Assembly: GCA_963744575.1 (NCBI GenBank)
Contig: CAVUUF010000024.1
Span: forward strand, 248,001-312,000
From: Palsa-504 sp963744575
Lineage (GTDB): Bacteria > Actinomycetota > Actinomycetes > Streptosporangiales > Streptosporangiaceae
Length of the DNA: 64,000 nt
Direction: 5' to 3'
Every line of letters begins with the position of its first letter. Position 1 is the stretch's first letter. Under the pieces are notes generated by a model that did not search any database, was not told the origin of the DNA, and saw only the letters and a program-made list of their open reading frames with translations. This document shows positions 16,958 through 27,085 of the stretch, in pieces. The translations under genes were made by a program, and so were the position numbers.

Positions 16958-18178
16958 TGCCGGGCCGCAAAACGCGCAGCTTCGGCAGCATCCGCAAACT
17001 GCCGTCTGGCCGGTGGCAGGCCCGTTACCGGGCGGCGGACGGCCTGCTACGCTCCGCACCGCACACCTTCACCCGTAAGGCTGACGCCAGCAGGTGGCTG
17101 GCGCTCACCGAAGCTGAGCTGCTGAACGGCGGATGGACCGACCCAGAAGCCGGGCGTGTCCCGTTCTTGGCCTATCGCGGCAGCGTGGATCGATGAACGG
17201 CCAGGCCTTCGCCCCAAGACCATCCAGCTCTACCGCTACCTGCTGCGCGCCCACTTGCGAGACGCCTTTGGCTCCGCGACCGTAGCCGGGATCACCGAAC
17301 CAGATGTACGCCGCTGGCGCGCTAACATGCTCTCGGCAGGCGTGACGCCGGTTACTGCCGCCAAGGCCTACCGGCTGCTCAAGGGCATCATGGCCACGGC
17401 TGCCGATGACGGCCTGATCCGGCGGAACCCATGCCGGATCAAGGGCGCATCGGTCGAGAAATCACCAGAGAGGCCGCTCCTGACCGTCAGCCAGGTCTAC
17501 GCCCTGGCCGATGCGGTCGATCGGCGCTACCGGGCGTTGATCCTGCTTGCCTGCTTCTGCGGGCTGCGCTGGGGAGAGCTGGCGGGACTCCAGCGCGCCG
17601 ACTTCGACTGCGACCACCGGACTATCCGCATCGCCCGGCAGCTCTGCGAGGTGGCCGGTCGTCCGCCATTCCTGGCTCCGCCCAAATCCGACGCTGGCAA
17701 GCGCACCGTCTCAATGCCTTCCATGATCGTGGCGGATGTCAGCTTGCACCTGGACGCTTTCACCATGCCCGAAGCTGAGGCACTGGTATTCACCAGCCCG
17801 CACGGCAAGCCGCTGAGGCACCCCAACTTCCGCCGCGGGGTCTGGTATCCCGCGCTCGCCGCGACCGGACTTGACGTTCATTTTCACGACCTGCGCCACA
17901 CCGGCAACCAGCTGACCGCCGACGCGGGAGCCAACCTTCGTGAGCTGATGGAACGCATGGGCCACTCCAGCAGCCGAGCGGCGCTTATCTACCTGCACTC
18001 GACCAGCGACCGGCAACGTCAGCTAGCCGAGACCGTAGCTGTCCGGGTGCAATCCGAACTCAGCAACCCGGACAAGGCAGGAACGAACGTGTGGCACGTG
18101 TGTGGCACGACAGCGAGAGCCCCGATGGGCAGATGCCATGACTGGCTCATCCCCAATGCCTTTGACCAGGGATTTTGA
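16957..18178 (+). pseudogene. int: Tyrosine integrase, frameshifted
   Basis: Site-specific tyrosine recombinase for integration at tRNA-Arg. The first 65 residues are an arm-binding domain (FGSIRKLPSGRWQARYRA). A +1 shift near 17165-17185 moves the core-binding domain (IDERPGLRPKTIQLYRYLLR) and the catalytic domain into another frame. That domain has Arg in CGLRWGELAGL, HDLRHTGNQL with His and Arg, and GHSSSRAALIYLHS with the Tyr nucleophile. The catalytic frame runs intact to the stop at 18178, only five bases before the tRNA 3' end. A single inserted base explains everything, so it is either a young mutation or a base error. Confidence 0.88.
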
Positions 18179-18182
18179 TGAG

Positions 18183-18255
<73 letters not shown>

Positions 18256-18447
18256 CTGCCAACGTCATAGCCTACCTGGATACCCCAGCCGACTGCGTGC
18301 TCTCCACACGCCACCGGCGCGATCTAACCGCCCCGCGCTCGTCTCCGGCCGGGCCCACAGGCCCGGTGCGCTACCGCGGGGTGCTTATCGGTACACGTCC
18401 GCGACGGCCGGAGGCCGGCGCGCTCGGGAGGCTGAAGGGGCGCAGTG

Positions 18448-19254
18448 CTAGGGGAGGTCGAACGGGAGGGTGATGCCGTCCAGGGCGTGGGCGCACAGGT
18501 CGTCCGGGCGGTTCTCGGGCAGGGTGGCGATGATCGTGGCCACCAGGTCACGCAGGCGCTTGATGTTGGCCGCGAAGACCTCGAAGACTTCGGCCTGGGT
18601 GACGCCCTGGCCTTGCTCCGGGCCGGCGTCGAGGTCGGTGACCAACGCCAGCGGGGTGTAGCACAGGGCCAGCTCGCGGGCCAGGGCCGCCTCGGGATGG
18701 CCGGTCATGCCGACCAGCGTCCAGCCCTGGGCGGCGAACCACTGCGACTCCGCGCGGGTGGAGAACCGCGGACCCTCGATGACCACCAGGGTCGCCGTAC
18801 CCACCGGCGCCCAGCCCTGCTGCGCGGCGGTCATGATGGCGGCCGCGCGGAGTGTCGGGCAGTACGGGTCGGCGAACGGCACATGGCAGGCGCCCTCGTC
18901 GTAGTAGGTCTGGTCCCGGGTCCTGGTGCGGTCCACCAGCTGGTCAGGGAAAACCAGCGTGCCCGGCCCATGGCGGGAGGTCAGCGAGCCGACCGCGGTC
19001 GGGGCGAGCACCCGCCGGACGCCGACCGCGCGCAGCGCCCACATGTTGGCGCGGTAGGGGATCTTGTGCGGCGGGAAGCGGTGGTCGCGGCCGTGCCTGG
19101 GCAGGAACGCGACCCGGCGGCCGGATACCTCGCCCAGGGTGACCGGCTCGCTCGGCGGGCCGAACGGAGTGTCGATCTTGACCTCTTCGGCGTCCTCGAG
19201 GAACTCGTAAAAGCCCGAGCCGCCGACGACCGCGATATCCGCCAGGCCGACCAT
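18448..19254 (-). CDS. S-methyl-5'-thioadenosine phosphorylase
   Basis: Purine nucleoside phosphorylase family 2 enzyme of about 268 residues. It cleaves S-methyl-5'-thioadenosine with phosphate to adenine and methylthioribose-1-phosphate in the methionine salvage pathway. Seen: IAVVGGSGFYEF at the N-terminus (phosphate loop), FLPRHGRDHRFPPHKIPYRANMWAL, the VIEGPRFSTRAESQWF substrate loop and VGMTGHPEAALARELALCYTPLALVTDLDAG near the end. It starts seven bases downstream of the FmdB-like stop, so the two are an operon. Some family members prefer other purine nucleosides, so the exact substrate is inferred. Confidence 0.9.
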   Translation of the reverse strand: MVGLADIAVVGGSGFYEFLEDAEEVKIDTPFGPPSEPVTLGEVSGRRVAFLPRHGRDHRFPPHKIPYRANMWALRAVGVRRVLAPTAVGSLTSRHGPGTLVFPDQLVDRTRTRDQTYYDEGACHVPFADPYCPTLRAAAIMTAAQQGWAPVGTATLVVIEGPRFSTRAESQWFAAQGWTLVGMTGHPEAALARELALCYTPLALVTDLDAGPEQGQGVTQAEVFEVFAANIKRLRDLVATIIATLPENRPDDLCAHALDGITLPFDLP

Positions 19255-19260
19255 GACCGG

Positions 19261-19614
19261 TCAGGCGACCTTCTCGCGCGCGGCAGCGGACGAGGACTTG
19301 GCGGGCTCGGTCTTCTTGGCCGGCTCGGCCTTCTTGTCCGCCGAGCCGTTGCTGCCGGCCGAGGAGTCAGTCGAGGCGGAGGAGGAGTCGCCGGACGTCT
19401 TCTCCTTGTCCATGGTCGCGGCGGCGGAACCCGACCCGTTCCGGCTGTCCGTGCGGTAGAAGCCCGAGCCCTTGAAGACGATCCCGACCGGGGAGAACAC
19501 CTTCCTGAGCCTGCCGCCGCACGCCGCGCACACGGTCAGCGGGGCGTCGGTGAACTTCTGCACCACCTCAACCGGCTCGCCGCACTCGGTGCATGTGTAC
19601 TGGTATGTGGGCAC
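19261..19614 (-). CDS. FmdB-family zinc-ribbon protein
   Basis: A 117-residue protein with an N-terminal FmdB zinc ribbon: MPTYQYTCTECGEPVEVVQKF and then VCAACGGRLRKVF, giving two CxxC pairs about 20 residues apart. The tail from residue 45 is low-complexity Ser/Ala/Lys. The family is named for a regulator of formamidase but its function is unclear in most bacteria. It starts with GTG at 19614 and is followed immediately by the MTA phosphorylase gene. Confidence 0.88.
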   Translation of the reverse strand: MPTYQYTCTECGEPVEVVQKFTDAPLTVCAACGGRLRKVFSPVGIVFKGSGFYRTDSRNGSGSAAATMDKEKTSGDSSSASTDSSAGSNGSADKKAEPAKKTEPAKSSSAAAREKVA

Positions 19615-19722
19615 GGACCCTCCTAGGCGCGGGCCTCAGATTAGCACTCGGGACCTCCGACTGCTAAGCATATCCAACCGTGGAAGAGGCCCCCGGATTC
19701 CGCTTGATACCGAACGGACCGG

Positions 19723-20322
19723 CTATCCCGCCCCGGTGACGGTTATCCCGCCCCGCGGGGTGACGGCCGCCCGCACCGGCACGTCGTGGCGCTCGGCCGG
19801 CACGTGCTCGACCAGTTCGTCGTCGTAGATCAGCGCGATCAGCGGGATCAGCGGGCCGACCCGGGCCAGTGCGCGGTCGTAGCTGCCGCCGCCGCGGCCG
19901 AGCCTGCGGCCCGCCAGGTCGACCGCCAGCGCGGGCACCAGCACCGCGTCGGCGCTGGCCACCGCGGCCACGCCGCGGGGCGGCTCGCCCGGCTCGCGCA
20001 GCCCGCGCGGCCCGGGCAGGAGCGAGTCTGGGCCCTCATAGGAGGCCCAGTCCAGGTCCCCGTCCGCGCGCAGGATCGGCAGCAGCACGTAGCTGCCGCG
20101 CTTCCACAGCGCGAACACCAGGCCATGGGTGTCGGGCTCGGCGCCCACGGAGTAATAGGCCGCGACCGTGCCGGCCATCTGGACCTCGGGCCGGTCCAGC
20201 AGCGCGTCCCTGATGGCCCGCCCGGCCGCGGTCCGCTGATCGCCGGACATCCGGGCTCTGGCCGCGAGCAGCCGCGCCCGCAACGCGGCCTTCTCCTGTT
20301 GTATCCCGGGCACGTCCCTCAC
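19723..20322 (-). CDS. 5-formyltetrahydrofolate cyclo-ligase
   Basis: ATP-dependent enzyme of about 200 residues that converts 5-formyl-THF to 5,10-methenyl-THF. Seen: the N-terminal KAALRARLLAARARM helix, VAAYYSVGAEPDTHGLV, the folate/ATP region YVLLPILRADGDLDW and the signature VDLAGRRLGRGGGSYDRALAR. GTG at 20322 is preferred over the GTG at 20313 for its spacing from AGGGGC. It is divergent from galU, 51 bases apart, and transcribed in the same direction as fmdB and MTA phosphorylase downstream. Confidence 0.92.
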   Translation of the reverse strand: MRDVPGIQQEKAALRARLLAARARMSGDQRTAAGRAIRDALLDRPEVQMAGTVAAYYSVGAEPDTHGLVFALWKRGSYVLLPILRADGDLDWASYEGPDSLLPGPRGLREPGEPPRGVAAVASADAVLVPALAVDLAGRRLGRGGGSYDRALARVGPLIPLIALIYDDELVEHVPAERHDVPVRAAVTPRGGITVTGAG

Positions 20323-20361
20323 CGTACGCGCCCCTGTGGCCAGGATCCCCGGGAAGTTCGC

Positions 20362-20367
20362 TAATGT
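20362..20367 (+). promoter_or_regulatory. Probable -10 box of a leaderless galU
   Basis: TAATGT fits the TANNNT -10 consensus and ends 6 bases before the galU ATG at 20374. This puts the transcript start at or next to the start codon. There is no Shine-Dalgarno site in the gap, consistent with leaderless translation common in actinomycetes. Confidence 0.45.
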
Positions 20368-20373
20368 TTCTGC

Positions 20374-21284
<911 letters not shown>

Positions 21285-21288
<4 letters not shown>

Positions 21289-22511
21289 GCCACGCGGAGG
21301 GCGAACCGCTTACCTCCGTCGAAGAGCACCTGGCCGAGATCCTCGGCACCATCAGGCCGCTGCCGCCCGCCGAGCTCGGCGTGGGCGACGTGCACGGCCT
21401 GGTGCTGGCCGAGGACGTCACGGCGGCCAGCCCGCTGCCGTCGTTCGACAACTCGGCCATGGACGGCTACGCCGTGCGGGTCGAGGACGTCGCCGCGGCC
21501 ACCGAGAAGAACCCGGTCACGCTCCCGGTGACGGCCGAGGTCGCGGCGGGCGACACCGGGGCGTACGCGCTCCGGCCGGGCACCAGCATCAAGATCATGA
21601 CCGGCGCGATGCTGCCGCACGGCGCCGAGGCCGTGGTGCCGGTGGAGTGGACCGACGGCGGCCAGGCCCGGGTCACCATCCGCGGCCCGGCCGAGTACGG
21701 CAACGCCATCCGGCTGTCCGGCGGCGACGCCAAGGCCGGCGAGGTCCTGGTCACCGCGGGGACGATGCTCCGCCCGATGCACGTCGCGGTGATCGCCGCG
21801 GCCGGCCGCGGCTCGGTGCTGGTCCGGCCCAGGCCCCGGGTGGTGGTGCTGTCCACCGGCAGCGAGCTGGCCGAGCCGGGCACGCCGATCGTCCCCGGCC
21901 GGATCTGGGACTCCAACAGCTTCATGATCGCCGCGGCGGCCCGGGAGGCGGGCGGCCTGGCCGACCGGCAGGCCATCGTCCGCGACCACCCGGACGAGGT
22001 GCTGCCGGCCATCGAGGACCAGCTGGCCCGGGCCGACCTGATGATCACCACCGGCGGGGTCAGCATGGGCGGCGAGCACGACGTGGTCAAGGCGGCGCTG
22101 CGGCAGCTCGGCACGATCACGTTCCGCAAGGTCGCGATGCAGCCGGGGATGCCGCAGGGGTTCGGCACCATCGGGCAGGTCCCGATCTTCACGCTGCCCG
22201 GCAATCCGGTCAGCGCCTATGTCTCGTTCCAGGTCTTCGCCCGGCCGGCCATCGGCGCGCTGCAGGCCTACGACGGGCTCGGGCTGGAGTCGGTGCGGGC
22301 CGAGCTGGCCGGGCCGCTGCGCTCGCCGCCGGGCCGGCGGTCCTTCCTGCGCGGCGTGCTTGACGCCGCGCGCGGCCTGGTCACCCCGCTCACCGGGCAG
22401 GGCTCGCACCAGGTGGCCACGCTCGGCAAGGCCAACGCGCTGGTGATCGTGCCCGAGTGGGTGACGCAGATGGCCGAGGGCGACACCGCCGAGGTGCTTG
22501 TCCTACCGTAG
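21285..22511 (+). CDS. glp: Gephyrin-like molybdopterin molybdotransferase Glp/MoeA
   Basis: MoeA-family protein of 408 residues. MoeA inserts molybdate into adenylylated molybdopterin. Seen: FDNSAMDGYAVRVEDV, the KIMTGAMLPHGAEAVVPVEW motif, the MoaB-like core VVVLSTGSELAEPG, the TTGGVSMGGEHDVVKAAL loop and GTIGQVPIFTLPGNPVSAYVSF. In Corynebacterium the MoeA paralogue located after galU and before rimJ and glpR is the division protein Glp, which binds FtsZ and the membrane receptor GlpR. The same order here argues for that role, alone or with molybdenum-cofactor synthesis. Confidence 0.9.
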
Positions 22512-22555
22512 CCGCTCGCGGCGGAACCAGGGCACGCACCCGGCCCGTTCGGAAG

Positions 22556-22561
22556 TAATCT
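22556..22561 (+). promoter_or_regulatory. Probable -10 box before moaC
   Basis: TAATCT matches TANNNT and ends 7 bases before the moaC ATG, again with no Shine-Dalgarno sequence. It would give moaC its own leaderless transcript in addition to read-through from galU-glp. Confidence 0.4.
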
Positions 22562-22568
22562 GACCTGC

Positions 22569-23039
22569 ATGGGTGACAAGCTCACGCACGTGGACCGGGC
22601 CGGCCACGCACGGATGGTGGACGTCTCGGGCAAGGACGTGACGGCGCGCGCGGCCCGCGCGACCGGCCGGGTGCGGCTGTCGGCCGCCGCCGTGGCGGCG
22701 CTGCGCGCCGGGGAGGTGCCCAAGGGGGACGCACTCGCGGTCGCCCGCATCGCCGGGATCGCCGGGGCCAAGCGGACGCCGGACCTGATCCCGCTGTGCC
22801 ACCCGATCGGGCTGCACGGCGTTACCGTGGACCTGGCCGTCACCGACGACGGCGTAGACATCGCCGCGGTGGCCCGCACGGCGGACCGCACCGGGGTGGA
22901 GATGGAGGCGCTCACCTCGGTTTCTGTGGCCGCGCTCGCGCTGGTCGACATGGTGAAGGCCATCGACCCGGCCGCGGTCATCACCGACGTGCGGGTCGAG
23001 TGGAAGGAAGGCGGGAAGACCGGGCCATGGCGCCGGTGA
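22569..23039 (+). CDS. moaC: Cyclic pyranopterin monophosphate synthase
   Basis: MoaC, 156 residues, completes the second half of the first molybdenum-cofactor step (to cPMP). Seen: HVDRAGHARMVDVSGKDVTARAA, KGDALAVARIAGIAGAKRTPDLIPLCHPI with the active-site LCHP and Lys, then RTGVEMEALTSVSVAALALVDMVKAIDP. It overlaps the start of moaB by 13 bases. Catalytic residues all appear present. Confidence 0.95.
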   Translation: MGDKLTHVDRAGHARMVDVSGKDVTARAARATGRVRLSAAAVAALRAGEVPKGDALAVARIAGIAGAKRTPDLIPLCHPIGLHGVTVDLAVTDDGVDIAAVARTADRTGVEMEALTSVSVAALALVDMVKAIDPAAVITDVRVEWKEGGKTGPWRR

Positions 23040-23575
23040 ATAAGGACACTGCCCTGATCCGGGCGCTCGTCGTCACCGCGTCCAACCGGGCCGCGGCGGG
23101 CGTGTACGAGGACCGGTCCGGGCCGGTGCTCGTGGAGTTGCTGCGGTCGGCGGGCTGCGCGGTGGACGGGCCGCGGGTCGTCCCGGACGGCGAGCCGGTG
23201 GAGGCGACGCTGCGGTCCGCGGTAGGTGCGCGCTACCACGTCGTCGTCACCACCGGCGGGACCGGGCTCACGCCGGGTGACCTGACGCCGGAGATGACCA
23301 GGCGGGTGATCGAGCGGGAGATCCCGGGAATCGCCGAGGCGCTGCGCTCGGCCGGGGCCGCGGCCGGGGTCCCGGCGGCGATCTTGTCCCGGGGCGTGGC
23401 CGGGGTCGCGGACCGGACCCTGATCGTCAACCTGCCCGGTTCCACCGGCGGGGTCCGGGACGGGATGGCCGTGCTGGCGCCCGTGCTGGGGCACGCGGTA
23501 GCCCAGATCAACGGAGGCGATCACATCAGGGCCGAGGCGGACTCGGATGCGAAACGCTTATCGGGTATCGCGTAG
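23027..23575 (+). CDS. MoaB/Mog-family molybdopterin adenylyltransferase
   Basis: MogA/MoaB fold protein of 182 residues that adenylylates molybdopterin before metal insertion. Seen: ALVVTASNRAAAGVYEDRSGPVL, VVTTGGTGLTPGDLTPE (molybdopterin-binding signature), then LSRGVAGVADRTLIVNLPGSTGGVRDGM. ATG at 23027 lies inside the end of moaC, so they are coupled. Together with moaC and glp this makes most of a cofactor-maturation cluster. Confidence 0.93.
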   Translation: MAPVNKDTALIRALVVTASNRAAAGVYEDRSGPVLVELLRSAGCAVDGPRVVPDGEPVEATLRSAVGARYHVVVTTGGTGLTPGDLTPEMTRRVIEREIPGIAEALRSAGAAAGVPAAILSRGVAGVADRTLIVNLPGSTGGVRDGMAVLAPVLGHAVAQINGGDHIRAEADSDAKRLSGIA

Positions 23576-23607
23576 CGTCAGCAGCGATACAGGGGAATGA
23601 TGGGATC

Positions 23608-24252
23608 GTGGTAAGCATGCGCGGCTGGCCCGTCACCCTCACCGAGGCTCACCTGCTCGCCCAGCCGGTGGAACTGCGCCCGGTCCGGGTGAGCGACGCC
23701 CGCATGTGGCGCGAGATCCGGGTCAGGAACGCGCCGTGGCTGCGCCCGTGGGAGCCGACCAACCCGGAGACGCCGCTGTACCGGTCCAGCCTCGGGCCGT
23801 ACATCACCATGGTGCGCGCCATGCGCCGGGAGGCGCGGCAGGGGCAGGCGGTGCCCTGGGTGGTGACGTTCGGCGGGGAGTTCGTCGGGCAGCTGACGGT
23901 GGGCTCGGTCACCTGGGGTTCGGCCCGGTCGGGGCAGGTCGGCTACTGGATCGACGAAGCCTACGCCGGCCGCGGCATCATCCCGACCGCGCTGGCCATG
24001 GCCGTCGACCACTGCTTCGGCGTCATCGGGCTGCACCGGCTCGAGGCCTCGATCCGGCCGGAGAACCACCCGTCCCGGCGGGTGGTGGAGAAGCTCGGGT
24101 TCCACGAGGAAGGCATCCGGGTGCGCCAGTTGCATATCAACGGGGCCTGGCGCGACCATGTGTGCTACGCGCTGACCGCCGAGGAGGTGCCGCAGGGGCT
24201 GATGGCCCGGTGGCGGAGCATCCTGCTAGCCTCCGGCTCGAACGCGGGGTGA
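23608..24252 (+). CDS. rimJ: RimJ-type GNAT acetyltransferase
   Basis: A 214-residue N-acetyltransferase resembling RimJ/RimL, which acetylate protein N-termini using acetyl-CoA. Seen: VELRPVRVSDARMWREIRVRN, WVVTFGGEFVGQLTVGSVTW, SGQVGYWIDEAYAGRGIIPTALAMAVDHCF (acetyl-CoA-binding loop with GRGI) and HRLEASIRPENHPSRRVVEKLGFHEEG. It lies between moaB and glpR, as in related actinomycetes. GTG at 23608 with GGGGAATGATGGG upstream is the likely start; an ATG three codons in is an alternative. Confidence 0.9.
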   Translation: MVSMRGWPVTLTEAHLLAQPVELRPVRVSDARMWREIRVRNAPWLRPWEPTNPETPLYRSSLGPYITMVRAMRREARQGQAVPWVVTFGGEFVGQLTVGSVTWGSARSGQVGYWIDEAYAGRGIIPTALAMAVDHCFGVIGLHRLEASIRPENHPSRRVVEKLGFHEEGIRVRQLHINGAWRDHVCYALTAEEVPQGLMARWRSILLASGSNAG

Positions 24253-24457
24253 GTTTTGGTTTCGCTTTGGGTTGCCGCTGGGGCGAATGTCGCGACACAC
24301 CGGCCGGGGTGCTCGTTTATTACGTCTCCTGCTATTACGTTGCGTCACGTGAGCACGTTCCGGCTGAGCGGCGTGCCCGCACCCGAGGCCCGTGGATCCG
24401 CCATCGGGCCGTCCGGCGTCGGCGGCGCCGCGGACAGGACCTCCGAGGGGAGGAGCA

Positions 24458-25312
24458 CTGAGCAGCGCGATACTGTACGTCGCCATCGTGGCTATCTGGG
24501 CTGGCGTGCTTATCCCCCGGTGGCTTCGGCGCGACTCCGCGGCTGGCGAGCATCGTGACGAGGAGCTCACCACGGCTTCCGGCTCGTTCTCGGGCTCGGG
24601 TTCCTCATTGTCTTCGTTCCCGGCCTCGGGTTCCTTCTCTTCGTTCCCGGCCTCGGGTTCCTCCTCTTCGTTCCCGGCCTCGGGCCCGGCGGGTGATCCG
24701 GTGAGCGAGCCTGTGCCCCGGCCGGGCCGACGGGGGCACCCGGAGTCCGAGGGGCGCCGTGACGACCGGACGGCGGCCCAGTCCGACGTGGCTCCGCGGC
24801 GTGAGGCCCCGCGGCGTGAGGCCCCGCGAGGCGAGCCGCCGCGGGGCGAGCCTTCCCCGGATGCGGCCGCGCCGGGCGGCCTGACTGATCAGGAGCGCAA
24901 GAAGGTGCTGGCCGCGCGGCGGCGATTGCTCGGCATGCTGGTGACCCTGACCATCGGATCCGCCGCGCTCGCCGTCACCAAGATGGCGGCCTGGTGGGTG
25001 GTGGTGCCGCCGACCGTCATGCTGCTGGGCTACGTGGCCCTGCTGCACGAGGCCGCCAAGGCCGACGCCGAGCGGCTTGCGCGCGCCCGGACCGCCGCGC
25101 GCGCGGCGGCTGCTGCTGCGGACGCGGACGCGGATGCGGCTGAGGGCCGGCCTGCGGCTCCCCCGGTTCCGGCGGCTCCCCCGGTTCCGGCGGCTCCCCC
25201 GGTTCCGGCGCCCGGTGCGCAGGTCATCGACATCTCGCCCGCGGTCACCCGGGCCGGCAAAGAGTTCTACGACCAGTACGCGGACGCCAAGCGACGCGCG
25301 GTCGGCGACTAA
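24458..25312 (+). CDS. glpR: GlpR/SepX-like membrane protein
   Basis: About 284 residues. It starts with a short extracellular end and an N-terminal membrane helix (AILYVAIVAIWAGVLIPRWLRRD), then a long low-complexity Ser/Pro/Arg-rich linker (residues 30-145), a central pair of hydrophobic segments (LLGMLVTLTIGSAALAV, MAAWWVVVPPTVMLLGYVALL) and an Ala/Pro-rich C-terminus. This layout and its position after galU-glp-rimJ match the Glp receptor GlpR of Corynebacterium and SepX of Streptomyces, which recruit Glp to the division site. The start appears to be CTG at 24458, because GAGGGGAGGAG lies just before it; a longer GTG start at 24392 is possible. Confidence 0.78.
   Translation: MSSAILYVAIVAIWAGVLIPRWLRRDSAAGEHRDEELTTASGSFSGSGSSLSSFPASGSFSSFPASGSSSSFPASGPAGDPVSEPVPRPGRRGHPESEGRRDDRTAAQSDVAPRREAPRREAPRGEPPRGEPSPDAAAPGGLTDQERKKVLAARRRLLGMLVTLTIGSAALAVTKMAAWWVVVPPTVMLLGYVALLHEAAKADAERLARARTAARAAAAAADADADAAEGRPAAPPVPAAPPVPAAPPVPAPGAQVIDISPAVTRAGKEFYDQYADAKRRAVGD
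24595..24684 (+). repeat. Coding tandem repeat, unit 27-30 bp
   Basis: Three units (24595-24624, 24625-24651, 24652-24678) of a Ser/Phe-rich coding repeat beginning CTCGGGTTC. They encode repeated SSFPASG-like segments in the GlpR linker. The lengths differ by one codon, a pattern typical of slippage or recombination within an unstructured region. Confidence 0.8.
25154..25207 (+). repeat. Coding tandem repeat, three 18-bp units
   Basis: Three identical copies of an 18-bp unit starting GCGGCTCCCCC in the C-terminal part of the same gene, encoding PPVPAA repeats. Both arrays keep the frame. Confidence 0.85.
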
Positions 25313-25710
25313 GGGCATTCCCTGACGAGCTGAGACGCCTCTTGCCCGGCGCGACGCGCTGACCGAGACCCAGTCGAGTAACAGCAGTCCCCTCAGCATC
25401 ACAGCTCGCGCAAGGCCAGGCGAGGCGGCGGATCGCTCCGTTGGTCACCCAGGATCGGGCCAGCACGGCGGATCCGGGACACCTGGAATTGGTTGCGCGG
25501 CTCCTGAAGGTCCGACTTAACAGCATCGATGTGGCAGCGATGCTGTTTGCCGACGGACGCGGACCCGAAACGGGCCCGTTGGGACGAGGCTGGCGGGGGG
25601 CATGAGGCTGACGAGGCTTCAGGTGCCTTATAGGGGCACCGGTGGCGAAGGGAACGGGGTCCGGTCGGCTGCGCGGACGGGCGCGGGCACGGCGGGCGCG
25701 GGCGGGCGCT
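25313..25710. other. No clear gene; possible coding relic
   Basis: About 400 bp without a supported gene. One plus-strand frame without a start (about 25395-25600) reads IAPLVTQDRAS...GHLELVARLLKVRLNSIDVAAMLF, which looks protein-like and ends near 25605. I do not recognise it. It may be the tail of a lost gene. Confidence 0.35.
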
Positions 25711-26964
25711 CTACGGTTGCGTGCGCACCATGAGGACCTGGGGGCCGCGGAAGGAAATGTTCGGGTGGAAGGTGAGGTGCTGGTCTGGGGCGAGGCGGAG
25801 GCGGGGGTAGCGGCAGGCGAGTTCGGCCATGGCGATCTGCGCTTCCAGCTTGCCGAGGTTGGCGCCCAGGCAGTAGTGCAGGCCCTTGCCAAAGGCCAGG
25901 TGGTTTTCCGCACCCGTTCGGTGCAAATCGAACTCGCCGGGACGGTCAAACGCTTCCTCGTCCCGGCCCGCTGCGGCCAGCCAGAGGAAGAGCCTGGCCC
26001 CGGCAGGCAGGCCTACGCCGGCCAGCGTGGTCGGCCGGGTGGTGACCCGGCGCCAGACCGTCACCGACGGGTCGTAGCGCAGGCTCTCCTCCACCGCGTC
26101 CGGGATCAGGCCGGGGTGCGCGACGATCTGCGCCCAGCGGGCGGGGTCCTCGAGCAGGCGGCGGACGGTGTTACCGATGAGGCCGGTGGTGGTCTCGTGG
26201 CCGGCGAACGACAGCGAGAACAGGATCGAGGCGATCTCGTCCAGGGTGAGCCGGTCCGGCGCCTCGCGGTGGATGGCGATCAGGTCGCTGGCCAGGTCAT
26301 CGCCGGGCTCGCGGGTCTTGGTGTCCACCAGGTCGCGCATGTACCGGCGGTACGCGGCCATGGTCGTCGCGATTTCCACTTGGTCCTCCGCCGCGGGACG
26401 CCCGAAGCTCAGCGCCGCCCGGTACCCGCACCACTGCTTGACCTGGGCGTAGTCCCGTTCCGGCACACCCATCAGGGAGAACACGATGTTGGCGGGCAGC
26501 GGGAATGCCAGCGCCGCGACCAGGTCGAATTCGTCCTTGTCGGCCACCGCGTCCAGTAGCCGGGCGGTGGTGGCCTCGATGGCGGGGATCATCGCGGTGA
26601 CCCGCTTCATGCTGAACGCGCGGGCGGCCGGCTTGCGGAGCCTGGCGTGTTCGGGCTCATCGAGGCTCACCATGCTCGGCTGCGGCTTGTGGCCGCCGGC
26701 CAGCAGGATCTGCTGCGCCTCGGGGACGATCGGGGTCAGCGGGGCCTGGGCCACCGCCGCGGAGTATGTCGCCGGGTCGCGGAACACCCGGTCCACGGCG
26801 TCGTAGCTGGTGACCACGTAGTAGCCGATCGACGGGGCGAAGAAAACCGGCGCGTGGCCGGGCGGCAGCTTGGCCATGACCGTGTAGGGGTCGGCGAGGA
26901 ATTCGGGTGAGAGCGGGTCGAACGACTCGTCGACGGGGCATCCGGGCCCGGTAGCGGTCGTCAT
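25711..26964 (-). CDS. Cytochrome P450
   Basis: A 417-residue bacterial class I P450. Seen: the I-helix oxygen-binding motif FAGHETTTGL, the K-helix EESLR, the meander and the heme-binding loop AFGKGLHYCLGANLGKLEAQIA with the ligand Cys. It begins MTTATGPGCPVDESFDPLSPEF with AGGAGGCGCGCG before the ATG. It should hydroxylate or epoxidise a small substrate using ferredoxin and a reductase, neither of which is encoded next to it. The substrate cannot be told from sequence alone. Confidence 0.95.
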   Translation of the reverse strand: MTTATGPGCPVDESFDPLSPEFLADPYTVMAKLPPGHAPVFFAPSIGYYVVTSYDAVDRVFRDPATYSAAVAQAPLTPIVPEAQQILLAGGHKPQPSMVSLDEPEHARLRKPAARAFSMKRVTAMIPAIEATTARLLDAVADKDEFDLVAALAFPLPANIVFSLMGVPERDYAQVKQWCGYRAALSFGRPAAEDQVEIATTMAAYRRYMRDLVDTKTREPGDDLASDLIAIHREAPDRLTLDEIASILFSLSFAGHETTTGLIGNTVRRLLEDPARWAQIVAHPGLIPDAVEESLRYDPSVTVWRRVTTRPTTLAGVGLPAGARLFLWLAAAGRDEEAFDRPGEFDLHRTGAENHLAFGKGLHYCLGANLGKLEAQIAMAELACRYPRLRLAPDQHLTFHPNISFRGPQVLMVRTQP

Positions 26965-27085
26965 CGCGCGCCTCCTGACGATATTGGCCGCATGATGCCC
27001 ATGATGGCGCTGAGCCGGGCCGCTGTCACCAGGCGATCCGAGGCACGGGCAGGGCCCGGCGTTTGCTACGCTAGCTCAGGTTCTC

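Noticed and set aside
18349..18366. CCGGGCC/GGCCCGG hairpin after the MTA phosphorylase gene as a terminator
   Set aside because: No T-run, and such GC stems are common by chance at this base composition.
24595..25207. Repeats considered as CRISPR or a regulatory array
   Set aside because: Both arrays are in frame within a protein-coding gene and lack spacers.
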